Part shown: positions 1 through 9,031 of the stretch, one piece after another
Position numbering within the stretch: position 1 is the stretch's first letter
How the letters are laid out: every line of letters begins with the position of its first letter
NCBI RefSeq assembly: GCF_001678755.1
Contig: NZ_LZDS01000026.1
Coordinates: forward strand, 62,001 to 126,000
Direction: 5' to 3'
Origin: Acinetobacter gandensis
GTDB taxonomy: Bacteria > Pseudomonadota > Gammaproteobacteria > Pseudomonadales > Moraxellaceae
Length of the DNA: 64,000 nt
Made by a program: the position numbers and the translations under genes
Notes under the pieces: generated by a model
Seen by the model: the letters and a program-made list of their open reading frames with translations, nothing else
Database searches by the model: none
What the model was told of the DNA's origin: nothing

Positions 1-66
1 GGTCGAACCGAAGGTTATTCCCACAAGTAAATGTGTAATAACAAGACACCGCTACACCCTTATATT

Positions 67-384
67 TTAGAAAGTTATATTCACCATTTGAATAAACTCA
101 AAAGCAGGCTCCTCATAAGGGTGACTCACCTTTAAAGCTCTCGCGACATGACTCGCTCGATCTTCTGGAACAATAGTTTCCACCCGCCATTCAGGAATAC
201 GCTCTAAAGTATCCAACTCACCAATGAATGGACTCGCACCTTTTACCGGCTTAAATTGCCCTGTGCCTAAAACCTGCCATGCACAGTGCTCATAATTACC
301 TATACCACCCGCACCGGCTTCAAATACCGCAAGTTTTGTTGCATCAAGGTGAGATTCTGGAACGTAATAAATCAGTTTAAGCAT
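67..384 (-). CDS. NIF3/YqfO-like small protein
   Basis: A 105-residue protein resembling the CutA/PII-like insert domain found in NIF3/YqfO proteins, here standing alone. The N-terminus (MLKLIYYVPE) and the C-terminal HPYEEPAFEF stretch are the family hallmarks. The HPYEEP motif is typical of YqfO-like proteins. It lacks the rest of a full NIF3 protein (the metal-binding body), so it is a single-domain form that is common in gammaproteobacteria. Its biochemical role is not established. The start codon overlaps the end of the upstream LysR gene by 8 nt, so the two are probably co-transcribed and translationally coupled. Family assignment is good; function is unknown. Confidence 0.75.
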   Translation of the reverse strand: MLKLIYYVPESHLDATKLAVFEAGAGGIGNYEHCAWQVLGTGQFKPVKGASPFIGELDTLERIPEWRVETIVPEDRASHVARALKVSHPYEEPAFEFIQMVNITF

Positions 385-1276
385 GTATATTCTCTATCAC
401 TGCATGATCTTGCTTTAAAGCATTGCTAATTAAATTCAGTGCAATATTTTTAGAATTTTTTGCAAAACTAGCATATAAGCCAAGCTGCGGCAGCACTATA
501 TCTGTTTGAATAATCTTAACCTGAGGACTTAAGAATTTTAATAAATATTCTGGGACAAAACTAAAACCCATCCCCATATTAATTAAATTGAGATGCTGCA
601 TAACATTAGTCACCCATAGCATTTGATCATGCCTAAGTTGATGAAATGCAATCAGAGCATTTAACTTTTCATAAAAGACTGGAGAAGCATTTTTCTCACA
701 CATAATCACCGTATGATTTTTCAATTCTTGTAATTTTAATGGACGAACTGAGGGATGTAAGCTCTCTAAAGCTACCATATAAATTTGCTCGCTCATCAAA
801 TGAATATTTTCATAATCTGAATGCTGTAGTTCATAGCGGGTAAAGGTGATATCCAATTCCGCATTTTTCAGCGCTTGAATTTGCTCTAAGCAGGTCAAAC
901 TATGCAGATGAATTTTTATATCAGGAATAGTGCTTTTAAGTTGCGCCAAAATAGTTGGCATCAGTTTAATTTCAGCGACATTTAAAAAGCCGATATGAAT
1001 TTGATTATTTTTTTGCTGTGCAACTTGTCTCGCCGCAGCGACTGCTAATTTACTACTCTCTAATGCTTGCTGCGCATGAAATTGAAAAGCCTGTCCTTCA
1101 TCGGTCAAAGTAACTTTACGTGCTGAACGTTCAAATAAAGTTACGCCAACTTCTTGTTCTAAGTCCTTAATTTGTTGGCTAAGCGATGGTTGAGCCGTAA
1201 ACAGTTTTTCTGCGGCTTTGGTAAAACTTTGCTCTTCAGCAACCGTTAAAAAATAACGTAAATGACGCAGTTCCAT
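377..1276 (-). CDS. LysR-family transcriptional regulator
   Basis: A 299-residue LysR-type regulator. Residues 1-60 form the winged helix-turn-helix (MELRHLRYFLTVAEEQSFTK, then the QPSLSQQIKDLE recognition helix). The remainder is a periplasmic-binding-protein-like effector domain. The length is normal for the family. The N-terminus resembles the HcaR/CatM/BenM subgroup that senses aromatic acids, which fits the divergent FAD aromatic hydroxylase starting 165 bp away. The likely arrangement is the classical one, with the regulator binding the shared intergenic region to control both itself and the hydroxylase. The effector is unknown. The small NIF3-like gene follows with an 8-nt overlap. Confidence 0.9.
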   Translation of the reverse strand: MELRHLRYFLTVAEEQSFTKAAEKLFTAQPSLSQQIKDLEQEVGVTLFERSARKVTLTDEGQAFQFHAQQALESSKLAVAAARQVAQQKNNQIHIGFLNVAEIKLMPTILAQLKSTIPDIKIHLHSLTCLEQIQALKNAELDITFTRYELQHSDYENIHLMSEQIYMVALESLHPSVRPLKLQELKNHTVIMCEKNASPVFYEKLNALIAFHQLRHDQMLWVTNVMQHLNLINMGMGFSFVPEYLLKFLSPQVKIIQTDIVLPQLGLYASFAKNSKNIALNLISNALKQDHAVIENIHA

Positions 1277-1441
1277 CTCAAAACCTATTCACTCGATTCT
1301 CTCAATCATCCTTAGTATGTAGAGAAAATTTATATACATCTAGACTTAAAACCAATACATATTTCATTCACTAAACTGCTTACTTAGACTTCAATAAGCA
1401 CCAGTCAAAGACTGAATTGGACTTAAAAAACGGAGTCAAGT
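1277..1441. promoter_or_regulatory. Divergent promoter region, LysR / hydroxylase
   Basis: This 165-bp AT-rich gap separates two divergent genes, so it must hold both promoters. LysR regulators usually bind such gaps, but I could not single out a convincing T-N11-A operator or -35/-10 pair. A purine-rich stretch (CGGAGTCAAG) just before the 1442 ATG could serve as its ribosome-binding site. Confidence 0.4.
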
Positions 1442-3184
1442 ATGACACAAGCGTATGATACCGATGTATTAGTCATTGGTACGGGACCTGCGGGCTCAAC
1501 TTTGGGCTTAGCTTTGGCAAATTATGCCGTAAAAGTTCAACTTTGTACTCAATTTAATTGGTTAGCCAACAGTCCACGTGCGCATATTACCAATCAGCGT
1601 GCTATGGAAGTGTTACGTGATTTAGGTATTGAAAAACAAGTTCTAGAAATTGCTACTCCATGGGAGCAGATGGGTGAAAGTCTCGTAACTACCAGTTTAG
1701 TTGGTGAAGAAATTGCACGCCTCAGTGCTTGGGGTACAGGTGATGAACGTCACGGTGATTACATCAAAGGTAGCCCTTGCCCTTTAGTAGATTTAATTCA
1801 GCCCAAAATGGAAGCATTATTAGTTAAAAATGCTGCTGAACGTGGCGCAATATATAATTTCAATACTGAATATTTATCCCATGTGCAAGATGAGCATGGT
1901 GTAACAGCAACCTTTTTAAATCGTATTACAAATACTGAATTCAGCTTACGTGCCAAATATTTGGTCGGTATGGATGGGGCAAAATCCAAAGTCCTTGAAC
2001 AGCTTGATTTACCCCTTGAAGGGGTGATGTCTCGCGCAGGTACAGTCTATGTCACGTTTAAAGCTGATCTTTCCAAATATGTGCAACACCGCCCTGCCAT
2101 TTTGCAATGGATTGTCAATCCTGAAGCCAGCTTTGGTGATCTGGGCATGGGCTTACTCCGTGCCATTACACCGTGGAATGAATGGATCATGGGTTGGGGC
2201 TTTGATATTTCCAAAGGTGAACCACAAGTCACCGAAGAACAAGTTCGTGCTCGACTCAATACCTTTGTCGGTGCTGAAGTTGAAGATGTTGAAATTCAAA
2301 AATTATCCTATTGGTATGTAAACCAAACATGGGCAACTGAATATTCAAAAGGGCGTGTATTCTGCGGTGGTGATGCGGTACATCGTCATCCACCATCAAG
2401 TGGTTTAGGCTCAAATACCTGTATGCAAGATGCTTTTAACCTCGGTTGGAAACTTGCATACGCAGTTAAAGGTTGGTCACTACCATCGCTACTTGATTCA
2501 TATACGCTTGAACGTGCACCTGTTGGCAAGCAAATTGTCGCGCGTGCCAATCAATCACGCTTTGACTATAAATACATGAAAGATGTTTTCGGCTTTGAAC
2601 AAGGTGTGACGACGCAAAAACAAATGTTGGAACGAATCTTCGCTGAAAATGAGCAAGGTGCTGAAATTCGTCAAAAACTGTTCCATGCTTTAGAAATTAA
2701 AAACTTTGAGTTTAACGCGCAAGGTGTAGAGCTAAATCAGCGTTATACGTCCAATGCAGTGATGGGTGAATCTGAACCTGAAGTATTTGAAAAAGATCAA
2801 CAACTGTACTTACAAGCGACCACACGTCCAGGTGCTAAAGTACCGCATACATGGTTGATTAATACCAAAGGCCAAAAAATTTCAACTTTAGACATCACAG
2901 GCAAAGGTCGTTTTACCTTAATTACGGGCTTGTCTGGCAAAGGCTGGAAGCAAGCTGCCGAAGCTTTGGATTTGCCTTATTTGGATGTGATTCAAGTTGG
3001 TTCACGTGAGTATCGTGATGTATATGGTACTTGGAATGCTAAATCTGAAATTCATGAATCAGGTGCAGTTTTGGTTCGTCCAGATGGTTATGTGGCATGG
3101 CGATATCAAGACAGTACAAATGCTGCTTTTGATTATGAAAATACGTTAAAGGCTGTGTTAAAACAGATTCAATTGGCTGTTTAA
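1442..3184 (+). CDS. FAD-dependent aromatic monooxygenase, TfdB/PheA type
   Basis: A 580-residue class A flavoprotein hydroxylase. Residues 8-18 (VLVIGTGPAGS) carry the GxGxxG dinucleotide fold. The second FAD motif (GGDAVHRHPPSSGLGSN) lies near residue 310, followed by the usual QDAFNLGWKL helix. The C-terminal ~150 residues form the thioredoxin-like domain seen in phenol 2-monooxygenase and 2,4-dichlorophenol 6-monooxygenase (TfdB). Such enzymes use NAD(P)H and O2 to hydroxylate phenolic rings. The divergent LysR gene suggests inducible aromatic catabolism, but no ring-cleavage genes are nearby, so the substrate cannot be inferred. A strong hairpin terminator follows directly. Confidence 0.85.
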   Translation: MTQAYDTDVLVIGTGPAGSTLGLALANYAVKVQLCTQFNWLANSPRAHITNQRAMEVLRDLGIEKQVLEIATPWEQMGESLVTTSLVGEEIARLSAWGTGDERHGDYIKGSPCPLVDLIQPKMEALLVKNAAERGAIYNFNTEYLSHVQDEHGVTATFLNRITNTEFSLRAKYLVGMDGAKSKVLEQLDLPLEGVMSRAGTVYVTFKADLSKYVQHRPAILQWIVNPEASFGDLGMGLLRAITPWNEWIMGWGFDISKGEPQVTEEQVRARLNTFVGAEVEDVEIQKLSYWYVNQTWATEYSKGRVFCGGDAVHRHPPSSGLGSNTCMQDAFNLGWKLAYAVKGWSLPSLLDSYTLERAPVGKQIVARANQSRFDYKYMKDVFGFEQGVTTQKQMLERIFAENEQGAEIRQKLFHALEIKNFEFNAQGVELNQRYTSNAVMGESEPEVFEKDQQLYLQATTRPGAKVPHTWLINTKGQKISTLDITGKGRFTLITGLSGKGWKQAAEALDLPYLDVIQVGSREYRDVYGTWNAKSEIHESGAVLVRPDGYVAWRYQDSTNAAFDYENTLKAVLKQIQLAV

Positions 3185-3186
3185 TC

Positions 3187-3214
3187 AATAAAACCACCTT
3201 CGGGTGGTTTTATT
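3187..3214. terminator. Bidirectional hairpin terminator
   Basis: A perfect 12-bp stem (AATAAAACCACC / GGTGGTTTTATT) closes a TTCG tetraloop. It lies between the end of the monooxygenase gene (+) and the end of a convergent lipoprotein gene (-), with A and T runs suited to termination in both directions. Confidence 0.85.
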
Positions 3215-3225
3215 AATTCAATATT

Positions 3226-3681
3226 TTAGGATTTTTCTTTCCTACAATGTTGTTGTTTTTCTACACCTTTTTCAGCTTTATCTAACAACAATACTAAATT
3301 TTGTGTTCGATGATTTGAACCTTTTGGTACAAAACTATTTTGACTATATCCATTTTTATAAACACAAATCGACCAACTATATTTTGCTGGGAATATATGA
3401 ATAAATTGCAAACTTTTCTTTGCAGAAAATGTAGCAATTCCGTCCTGTGTTTTTTTAAATGTAGATTCAGTAAAAGACTTGCCTTGCCATGTTGTAAGAT
3501 TTAAAAATACTTCTGCATCGTCCAACTTTTCATTTTGCTCATTGATAACAGTTATATTAATTTTCGGATGCTTCGTTTTTAAAATAGGAAAGCACCCACT
3601 TAGCAATGTTGACGGAAACATAAAGCCTAAAAGTAAAAATATTTTTATATCTTTTAATAATACAAATTGTTTAAAGCTCAT
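3226..3681 (-). CDS. Putative lipoprotein of unknown function
   Basis: A 151-residue protein with a lipoprotein signal. A hydrophobic stretch around residues 12-28 ends in the lipobox LSGC with Cys30 as the lipidated residue. The mature part (INITVINEQNEKLDDAEVFL, then a segment resembling dgiatFsakk) looks like a small beta-sandwich of the carboxypeptidase-regulatory/Ig-like kind, which is an inference from pattern only. I do not recognise the family. It stands alone between two terminators. The AT content is high even for this genome, which suggests an accessory gene. Confidence 0.65.
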   Translation of the reverse strand: MSFKQFVLLKDIKIFLLLGFMFPSTLLSGCFPILKTKHPKINITVINEQNEKLDDAEVFLNLTTWQGKSFTESTFKKTQDGIATFSAKKSLQFIHIFPAKYSWSICVYKNGYSQNSFVPKGSNHRTQNLVLLLDKAEKGVEKQQHCRKEKS

Positions 3682-3722
3682 TATTAATTTTTGCAGTTTT
3701 TTAATTATGCATTAGTTTACAT

Positions 3723-3746
3723 AAAAAACCGCCCCACGGCGGTTTT
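3723..3746 (-). terminator. Terminator of the 42-residue membrane protein gene
   Basis: A 9-bp stem AAAACCGCC / GGCGGTTTT with a 4-nt loop. On the minus strand it is followed by a run of six T. It lies 5 nt beyond the stop codon of the small ORF at 3752-3880, which supports that ORF being a real transcription unit. Confidence 0.8.
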
Positions 3747-3751
3747 AAATA

Positions 3752-3880
3752 TTACATCTGCAACGCATAACCCAAAACTAAAAACACTAGCTGTAAACAC
3801 ACAATTACACCAAAAATCTTCCAGCCCTTTTTACGCAATGCTGACTTATCAACTGCCGAATATTCCACTATTTTAATCAT
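3752..3880 (-). CDS. Small membrane protein, 42 residues
   Basis: An unlisted short ORF. It begins MIKIVEYSAVDKSALRKKGW and continues with a single hydrophobic helix (about residues 22-40, KIFGVIVCLQLVFLVLGYAL). The ATG at 3880 is preceded at good spacing by GAGGTGATGAC, a strong Shine-Dalgarno sequence, and a rho-independent terminator sits just past the stop. The basic residues before the helix (R16, K17, K18, K21) predict an N-in topology. The function is unknown. The ribosome-binding site, the terminator and the membrane-helix coding pattern together make it credible despite its size. Confidence 0.7.
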   Translation of the reverse strand: MIKIVEYSAVDKSALRKKGWKIFGVIVCLQLVFLVLGYALQM

Positions 3881-4060
3881 GTCATCACCTCATCATGAGT
3901 GTTGATACTGAACGCGTTTAGTTATCCATCTTTCTTTTATCTTGCTGTCTTTAATCTTGCATAGTTATTGTGCATAAAATACACACTAGCATGTTTCCAC
4001 AAATATAAAAGCAAAATCTAAACCAAGTTCAGTATGGGAGACTGCAAAAATTGCAGACAC
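3881..4060. other. Intergenic, no gene seen
   Basis: This stretch lies between the small membrane protein and the terminator of the next lipoprotein gene. It must contain the promoter of the 42-residue gene on the minus strand. I saw no other ORF, repeat or RNA gene. Confidence 0.4.
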
Positions 4061-4081
4061 AAAAAACCACCAAATAGGTGG
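4061..4081 (-). terminator. Terminator of the 4156-4668 lipoprotein gene
   Basis: A CCACC / GGTGG stem with a 5-nt loop. Read on the minus strand it is followed by six T, about 75 nt downstream of the lipoprotein stop codon. Confidence 0.65.
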
Positions 4082-4155
4082 CATAATAATGAGGCATCTT
4101 AACCAATGTTTTTAAATTTTTCCATAAGGTAAATTTTAGCAATTGTTTTCAATCG

Positions 4156-4668
4156 TTATTTATCACAATAATTGTCTCTTGGCATGGTCATAGACGTACC
4201 ATCTAAGGCTTTAGAAAAAGCCAACTTTTCACGAAAGCGATGTTTGGTATTGCTAGTGACAGCCCCAATGCTTTTCACAACATTCGATGAGACTTGATTC
4301 TCGTGCGGAAATACATCGTAGATACAAGAAATCGCACGTGCGACTTCAAAATTTAATCTTCGTACACGAATCATGTCAGTTTTATCCACCAACAATACAG
4401 CTTGTGACTGAAAGGCATATTGTTGAACTGCCTTACGTTGTTCAGGCTGATGAAAAGTCCGCATAATATACTCATCTACATCATCACGAATGCCATTTTG
4501 ATTCAGGTCTGGACCTTTTAAGTCTAGATCACGATTGAGTTTCGGTAACTGCCCTATTTCTTTGGCAGTATCAATCCGATTCAAATTTTCTCGCCACATA
4601 TACCACTCGCAGCCTGCCAATAAGCCAACAAGAGATAATGTCATCATCTTTATCATTATTTTCTGCAT
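4156..4668 (-). CDS. Putative lipoprotein with one EF-hand/dockerin-like loop
   Basis: A 170-residue protein. The signal peptide ends in the lipobox LLAGC with Cys20 as the acceptor. Residues 54-65 (DLNQNGIRDDVD) match the calcium-loop pattern DxNxNGxxDDxD of dockerins and thrombospondin type-3 repeats, so a bound Ca2+ is plausible. Two further cysteines (in ISCIYD and DNYCDK) could form a disulfide. I do not recognise a named family. It stands alone, with its own terminator downstream and the purL terminator upstream. Lipoprotein status is well supported; the role is unknown. Confidence 0.7.
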   Translation of the reverse strand: MQKIMIKMMTLSLVGLLAGCEWYMWRENLNRIDTAKEIGQLPKLNRDLDLKGPDLNQNGIRDDVDEYIMRTFHQPEQRKAVQQYAFQSQAVLLVDKTDMIRVRRLNFEVARAISCIYDVFPHENQVSSNVVKSIGAVTSNTKHRFREKLAFSKALDGTSMTMPRDNYCDK

Positions 4669-4766
4669 AAGGTAGAGTGTAATAAATGTTATCAGCCATA
4701 TCTTAATATAAAGTGAAACAGCTCTTCTAAAACGTGAATATTAAAACAAGATAAATTAAAGACATA

Positions 4767-4792
4767 AAAAAGCCACCCGCAGGTGGCTTTTT
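4767..4792 (-). terminator. purL terminator
   Basis: An 11-bp stem AAAAAGCCACC / GGTGGCTTTTT with a CGCA loop, about 15 nt after the purL stop. The A/T flanks also make it usable from the other strand. Confidence 0.85.
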
Positions 4793-4806
4793 AAATCTAT
4801 GGTCAA

Positions 4807-7800
4807 TTAACCAATAAATTTACGTGCATTACGGAACATACGTAACCAAGCACCGTCTTGATCCCAATCTTCAGGCTTCCAAGAATGCTGAATCGCTCGG
4901 AAGTTACGTTCAGGGTGTGGCATCATAATTGTTGCACGGCCATCTTTCGAAGTCACACCAGAAATCGCTTCTGGTGAACCGTTCGGGTTCAATGGGTAGT
5001 GCTGTGTTGGATTGCCTTGGCTGTCTACATAACGCAAGATCACTTGATCACCTGCATTCAATGCAGCAATGTTCTCTGCACTAGCAACCACACGGCCTTC
5101 ACCATGTGCAACAGCGATTGGAAGAATCGAACCTTCCATACCTTCAAGCAATACAGAATTTGATTTTTCTACACGTACGTTTACAGCACGCGCTTCAAAC
5201 ATTTCAGAAGTATTGCGGTGGAAGCGAGGCCAAGCTTCTGCACCCGGAATAAGTGGAGCAAGCTGAGACAGCATTTGACAACCGTTACATATACCTAGAG
5301 AGAATGTTTCGTCACGGTTGAAGAATTTCTCAAATTGGTCACGAAGTTTCGGGTTAAACAATACAGATTTCGCCCAGCCGCCGCCTGCGCCCAATACGTC
5401 ACCGTAAGAGAAACCGCCACACGCTACTAAACCTTCAAAGTCATCAAGACTGATACGACCAGCAAGCAAGTCGCTCATGTGTACGTCTACAGTGTTGAAG
5501 CCGACTTTGTCGAATGCAGCAGCCATCTCTACATGACCATTGACACCTTGTTCACGCAGAATCACCATGTTTGGACGGCGTTCATTGATGTACGGTGCTT
5601 CGATAGGCTCGTTCAAATCAAATGTTGGTTTTGCAATTAAACCTGCATGTGATTTGTCAGCGATTAACGCATATTCTTGATCCGCAGTTTCTACGTTATC
5701 ACGCAGACGTTGGATTTGATGTGACACTTCAGTCCATGCTTGCTGTAATTCAGCACGGTCTAAGCTCAAACCATTTACAGTTAAAGTATCTGTATCGTTT
5801 ACAGTACCTACTACTGCAATTGCATCTTTAATTGATGATGCAGCGACTTCAGCTTCTAATGCAGCCCAATCCGCTTTGCTGATTTGAAGAACTGCACCAA
5901 TTTCTTCTGCAAATAATGATTCAACGGATTGATCTTCTAAAGCCACACCTAAGCGCGAAGCAAACATCATTTCTGCAACAGTTGCAACCAAGCCACCATC
6001 GCCAATGTCGTGATACGCTTTAATTAAGCCACGGTTGTTCCAGTCTTGAACCAATGCAAAGAATGCTTTGAAGTCATCGAAGCTATCTACATCCGGCGTA
6101 ACCGAACCAATGGCTTTATACACCTGAGCCAAGATCGAACCGCCTAGACGGAACTGACCTTTAGAAAGATCGATACGTACAAGTACAGACTCGATATTTT
6201 TAAGTTCAGGTGTCAATGTTTTGCGAACATCCGTCACAGGTGCAAATGCTGTGATCACGCCTGACATTGGTGAAGTGACAGATTTGTCTTCGCCTTCGTC
6301 ATTCCAAGTGGTACGCATAGACAATGAGTCTTTACCTACTGGAATTGCGATACCTAGTGCAGGACACATTTCCATACCGATGGCTTTTACGCCTTCGAAT
6401 AATGCTTGGTCTTCACCTTTTTGACCTGCAGCCGCCATCCAGTTTGCCGACAATTTAATATCACTAATCTGGTCGATTTTTGCAGACATGATGTTTGAAA
6501 TAGATTCAGCAACCGATAAACGCGCTGAGGCAGCAGGATTTAACAACGCAACGGGTGGACGTTCACCCATTGCCATTGCTTCACCTGTGTAACCGACAAG
6601 GCTTGTTGTTGTCACTGCAGCATCAGCTACAGGTACTTGCCAACGACCTACAAACTGATCCCGTGCAACCATACCTGTAATAGAACGGTCACCAATAGTA
6701 ATTAAGAACGATTTAGACGCAACAGTTGGATTTTTCAAAACGCGGTAAATCGCATCTTTAAGATCTGTTACTTTAGCAGCATCAAAATCATCGCCTTTAC
6801 GTTCAATTGTTTCATATGAACGGCTCATGCGTGGTGTACCACCAAGCATCACTTGCATTGGCATATCCACAGCTTTGTTTTCAAACAATGGATCTTCAAC
6901 GGTTAAATGGCGCGCTTCAGTCGCTTCACCCAATACCGCAAACGGACAACGCTCACGTGCACAAAGCGATTCGAACAATTCTAAAGAACTTGGACGAATG
7001 GCCAGTACATAACGTTCTTGCGCTTCGTTCGACCAAATCTCCATTGGAGACATGCCTTTTTCCAATGATGGAATTTTACGTAGATCGAGTACCGCACCCA
7101 ATTCGTGGTCATTTACCAGTTCAGGCATTGCATTTGAGATACCGCCCGCACCAACATCATGTACAGATACGATTGGGTTATGGTCTTCCATGCGCCAGCA
7201 AGCATCAATCACTTCTTGGCAACGGCGTTCCATTTCTGGGTTTTCACGCTGTACAGATGCGAAGTCTAGGTTTTCACCCAGCTTACCGCTGTCTACAGAA
7301 GACGCTGCACCGCCACCTAAGCCGATCAACATTGCAGGACCGCCAAGTACGATTAAAAGATCGCCCGGTTGGATTGCATCTTTTTCTACATGGTCAGGAC
7401 GGATGTTACCGTAACCACCGGCAATCATAATTGGCTTATGGAAGCCTTTTACATCACCATTTACATTTTGTTCAAATGTACGGAAGTAACCATTTAACGC
7501 AGGACGACCAAATTCGTTGTTAAAGGCTGCACCGCCCAATGGGCCTTCAATCATAATTTGAAGTGGAGATGCCATACGAGATGGTTTGCCGTAGTTTTCT
7601 TCCCAAGGCTGTTCAAAGCCTGGAATATTCAAGTTAGATACGGTAAAACCTGTTAAGCCTGCTTTTGGCTTACCACCACGACCTGTTGCGCCTTCGTCAC
7701 GGATTTCACCGCCCGAACCTGTTGCTGCACCAGCAAATGGTGCAATCGCTGTAGGATGGTTATGCGTTTCCACTTTCATCAAGATGTGAGCGGCTTGACT

Positions 7801-8643
7801 CTTGTATTTATAAACGTGGTGACCTGTTTCAGCGTCTTGTTTTGGATAAAAACGCTGTGTGTCAAAACCAACTATTACAGAAGCGTTGTCTTTATATGCC
7901 GACAATACATCTGTAGGTGATTCTTTATAGGTGTTTTTAATCATTTGGAACAATGACAATGGTTGAACTTCACCATCAATTGTCCATTCAGAACCGAAAA
8001 TTTTGTGACGGCAATGCTCTGAGTTCGCTTGGGCAAACATCATCAATTCGATGTCATGCGGGTTGCGACCCATTTTTGTGAATGCATCGGTTAAATAATC
8101 GATTTCTTCATCAGAAAGCGCAAAACCAAATTCAGAGTTAGCTTTCACCAACGCCTCTTTACCTTGACCCAAAATATCAATTGAGTTTAAAGGCTTTGGT
8201 TCAGTTTCAGAGAAAAGTGCCGCAGCATCTTCAATAGCATTGAAAACACTTTCGGTCATGCGGTCATGTAATGCTAGTTTTACTTCATCTGAAACAGCAT
8301 TTACGCCCTTCAAAGTAAACAAAACACCGCGTTCAAGGCGATGAACCGGTGTATTACAGTTGGCAAAAATGTCTGTTGCCTTAGACGACCACGGAGAGAT
8401 GGTTCCAACACGTGGCGTCACTAAAATTTGGACTTCGTCACTTGCTGCTTGGTGCAATTCAAAAGATTGACCATCGTTGAGAAGCTGTAAAGCGGATTGC
8501 TGTTGTTGCTCGTTGAGCGCTTGGTCAAAAAGGTAAACCCATTGACTTTCAATTGATTGAACAGAACTAATTGACGTTAAACGTGATAATAGTTGAGTTT
8601 TCTTAAATGAAGAATGTGCAGGTGCACCGGCAACGATAAACAT
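4807..8643 (-). CDS. purL: Phosphoribosylformylglycinamidine synthase (FGAM synthase)
   Basis: Large single-chain PurL, 1278 residues from the chosen start. It converts FGAR to FGAM with ATP and glutamine, the fourth step of purine synthesis. An N-terminal domain is followed by two AIRS-type ATP-binding halves ([20 protein letters not shown]; later VGKDSLSM) and a C-terminal class I glutamine amidotransferase domain with the nucleophile in [10 protein letters not shown] and the HPERNFR motif. The frame opens 14 codons further upstream (8685), but the second ATG at 8643 gives the usual [12 protein letters not shown] start, with GGAG about 12 nt before it. Monocistronic, with its own terminator. 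Confidence 0.97.
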   Translation of the reverse strand: MFIVAGAPAHSSFKKTQLLSRLTSISSVQSIESQWVYLFDQALNEQQQQSALQLLNDGQSFELHQAASDEVQILVTPRVGTISPWSSKATDIFANCNTPVHRLERGVLFTLKGVNAVSDEVKLALHDRMTESVFNAIEDAAALFSETEPKPLNSIDILGQGKEALVKANSEFGFALSDEEIDYLTDAFTKMGRNPHDIELMMFAQANSEHCRHKIFGSEWTIDGEVQPLSLFQMIKNTYKESPTDVLSAYKDNASVIVGFDTQRFYPKQDAETGHHVYKYKSQAAHILMKVETHNHPTAIAPFAGAATGSGGEIRDEGATGRGGKPKAGLTGFTVSNLNIPGFEQPWEENYGKPSRMASPLQIMIEGPLGGAAFNNEFGRPALNGYFRTFEQNVNGDVKGFHKPIMIAGGYGNIRPDHVEKDAIQPGDLLIVLGGPAMLIGLGGGAASSVDSGKLGENLDFASVQRENPEMERRCQEVIDACWRMEDHNPIVSVHDVGAGGISNAMPELVNDHELGAVLDLRKIPSLEKGMSPMEIWSNEAQERYVLAIRPSSLELFESLCARERCPFAVLGEATEARHLTVEDPLFENKAVDMPMQVMLGGTPRMSRSYETIERKGDDFDAAKVTDLKDAIYRVLKNPTVASKSFLITIGDRSITGMVARDQFVGRWQVPVADAAVTTTSLVGYTGEAMAMGERPPVALLNPAASARLSVAESISNIMSAKIDQISDIKLSANWMAAAGQKGEDQALFEGVKAIGMEMCPALGIAIPVGKDSLSMRTTWNDEGEDKSVTSPMSGVITAFAPVTDVRKTLTPELKNIESVLVRIDLSKGQFRLGGSILAQVYKAIGSVTPDVDSFDDFKAFFALVQDWNNRGLIKAYHDIGDGGLVATVAEMMFASRLGVALEDQSVESLFAEEIGAVLQISKADWAALEAEVAASSIKDAIAVVGTVNDTDTLTVNGLSLDRAELQQAWTEVSHQIQRLRDNVETADQEYALIADKSHAGLIAKPTFDLNEPIEAPYINERRPNMVILREQGVNGHVEMAAAFDKVGFNTVDVHMSDLLAGRISLDDFEGLVACGGFSYGDVLGAGGGWAKSVLFNPKLRDQFEKFFNRDETFSLGICNGCQMLSQLAPLIPGAEAWPRFHRNTSEMFEARAVNVRVEKSNSVLLEGMEGSILPIAVAHGEGRVVASAENIAALNAGDQVILRYVDSQGNPTQHYPLNPNGSPEAISGVTSKDGRATIMMPHPERNFRAIQHSWKPEDWDQDGAWLRMFRNARKFIG

Positions 8644-9031
8644 GCTGATTTTGGCTCCACGGGATGATCGAAAAGACCATGCCACAATGTGACTTGAGAG
8701 AGCGCATATTCTACTGTGTATTAGTTAAATCAGCTAGATGTGAAAGTGAAATTGTAGTGCTTATATCGGGAAGTTTAGGCAATAATGCTTTTATTTTTAA
8801 ATAATAAAATTGAATTTAGTCGCACAGATTAACACAAAATTATCTGAATTTTTCATTTCATCCTAAGAATAATATTCAAACTAGAAAAATGTTTTATTTT
8901 TCAACAACAACTCACTTTTTAATCAAGCTTTAAAACCATATTTGAAAATGAATTTCAGGTCTAAATGTGTGAGATTTAAACCTGAAATTCATAAAAGACT
9001 AAAATCATTTCAAATTTGAAATTGAAACATT
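8644..9031. other. Intergenic region upstream of purL
   Basis: This stretch holds the purL promoter on the minus strand. A TAGAAT hexamer complementary to 8708-8713 is a possible -10, but no good -35 is visible. It also contains a long inverted repeat at 8948-8992. No ORF is convincing. Confidence 0.35.
8948..8992. repeat. 45-nt near-perfect inverted repeat
   Basis: Arms ATGAATTTCAGGT (8948-8960) and ACCTGAAATTCAT (8980-8992) are exact complements. After one mismatched pair, an inner TAAAT/ATTTA pairing extends the stem. It lies about 40 nt past the end of the M28 peptidase gene, but no clear T run follows on either strand, so it is not a textbook terminator. Confidence 0.7.

Noticed and set aside
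1..60. A GGTTCGA-type motif on the minus strand and a GTTATT/AATAAC dyad at the left edge suggested a tRNA running off the window.
   Set aside because: Aligning the T-arm forces an anticodon stem that does not pair, and no D-arm is present, so a tRNA is not supported.
6807..7430. A 207-codon frame antisense to purL.
   Set aside because: It lies wholly inside a highly conserved gene and encodes a low-complexity His/Leu/Gln-rich product typical of a shadow frame.
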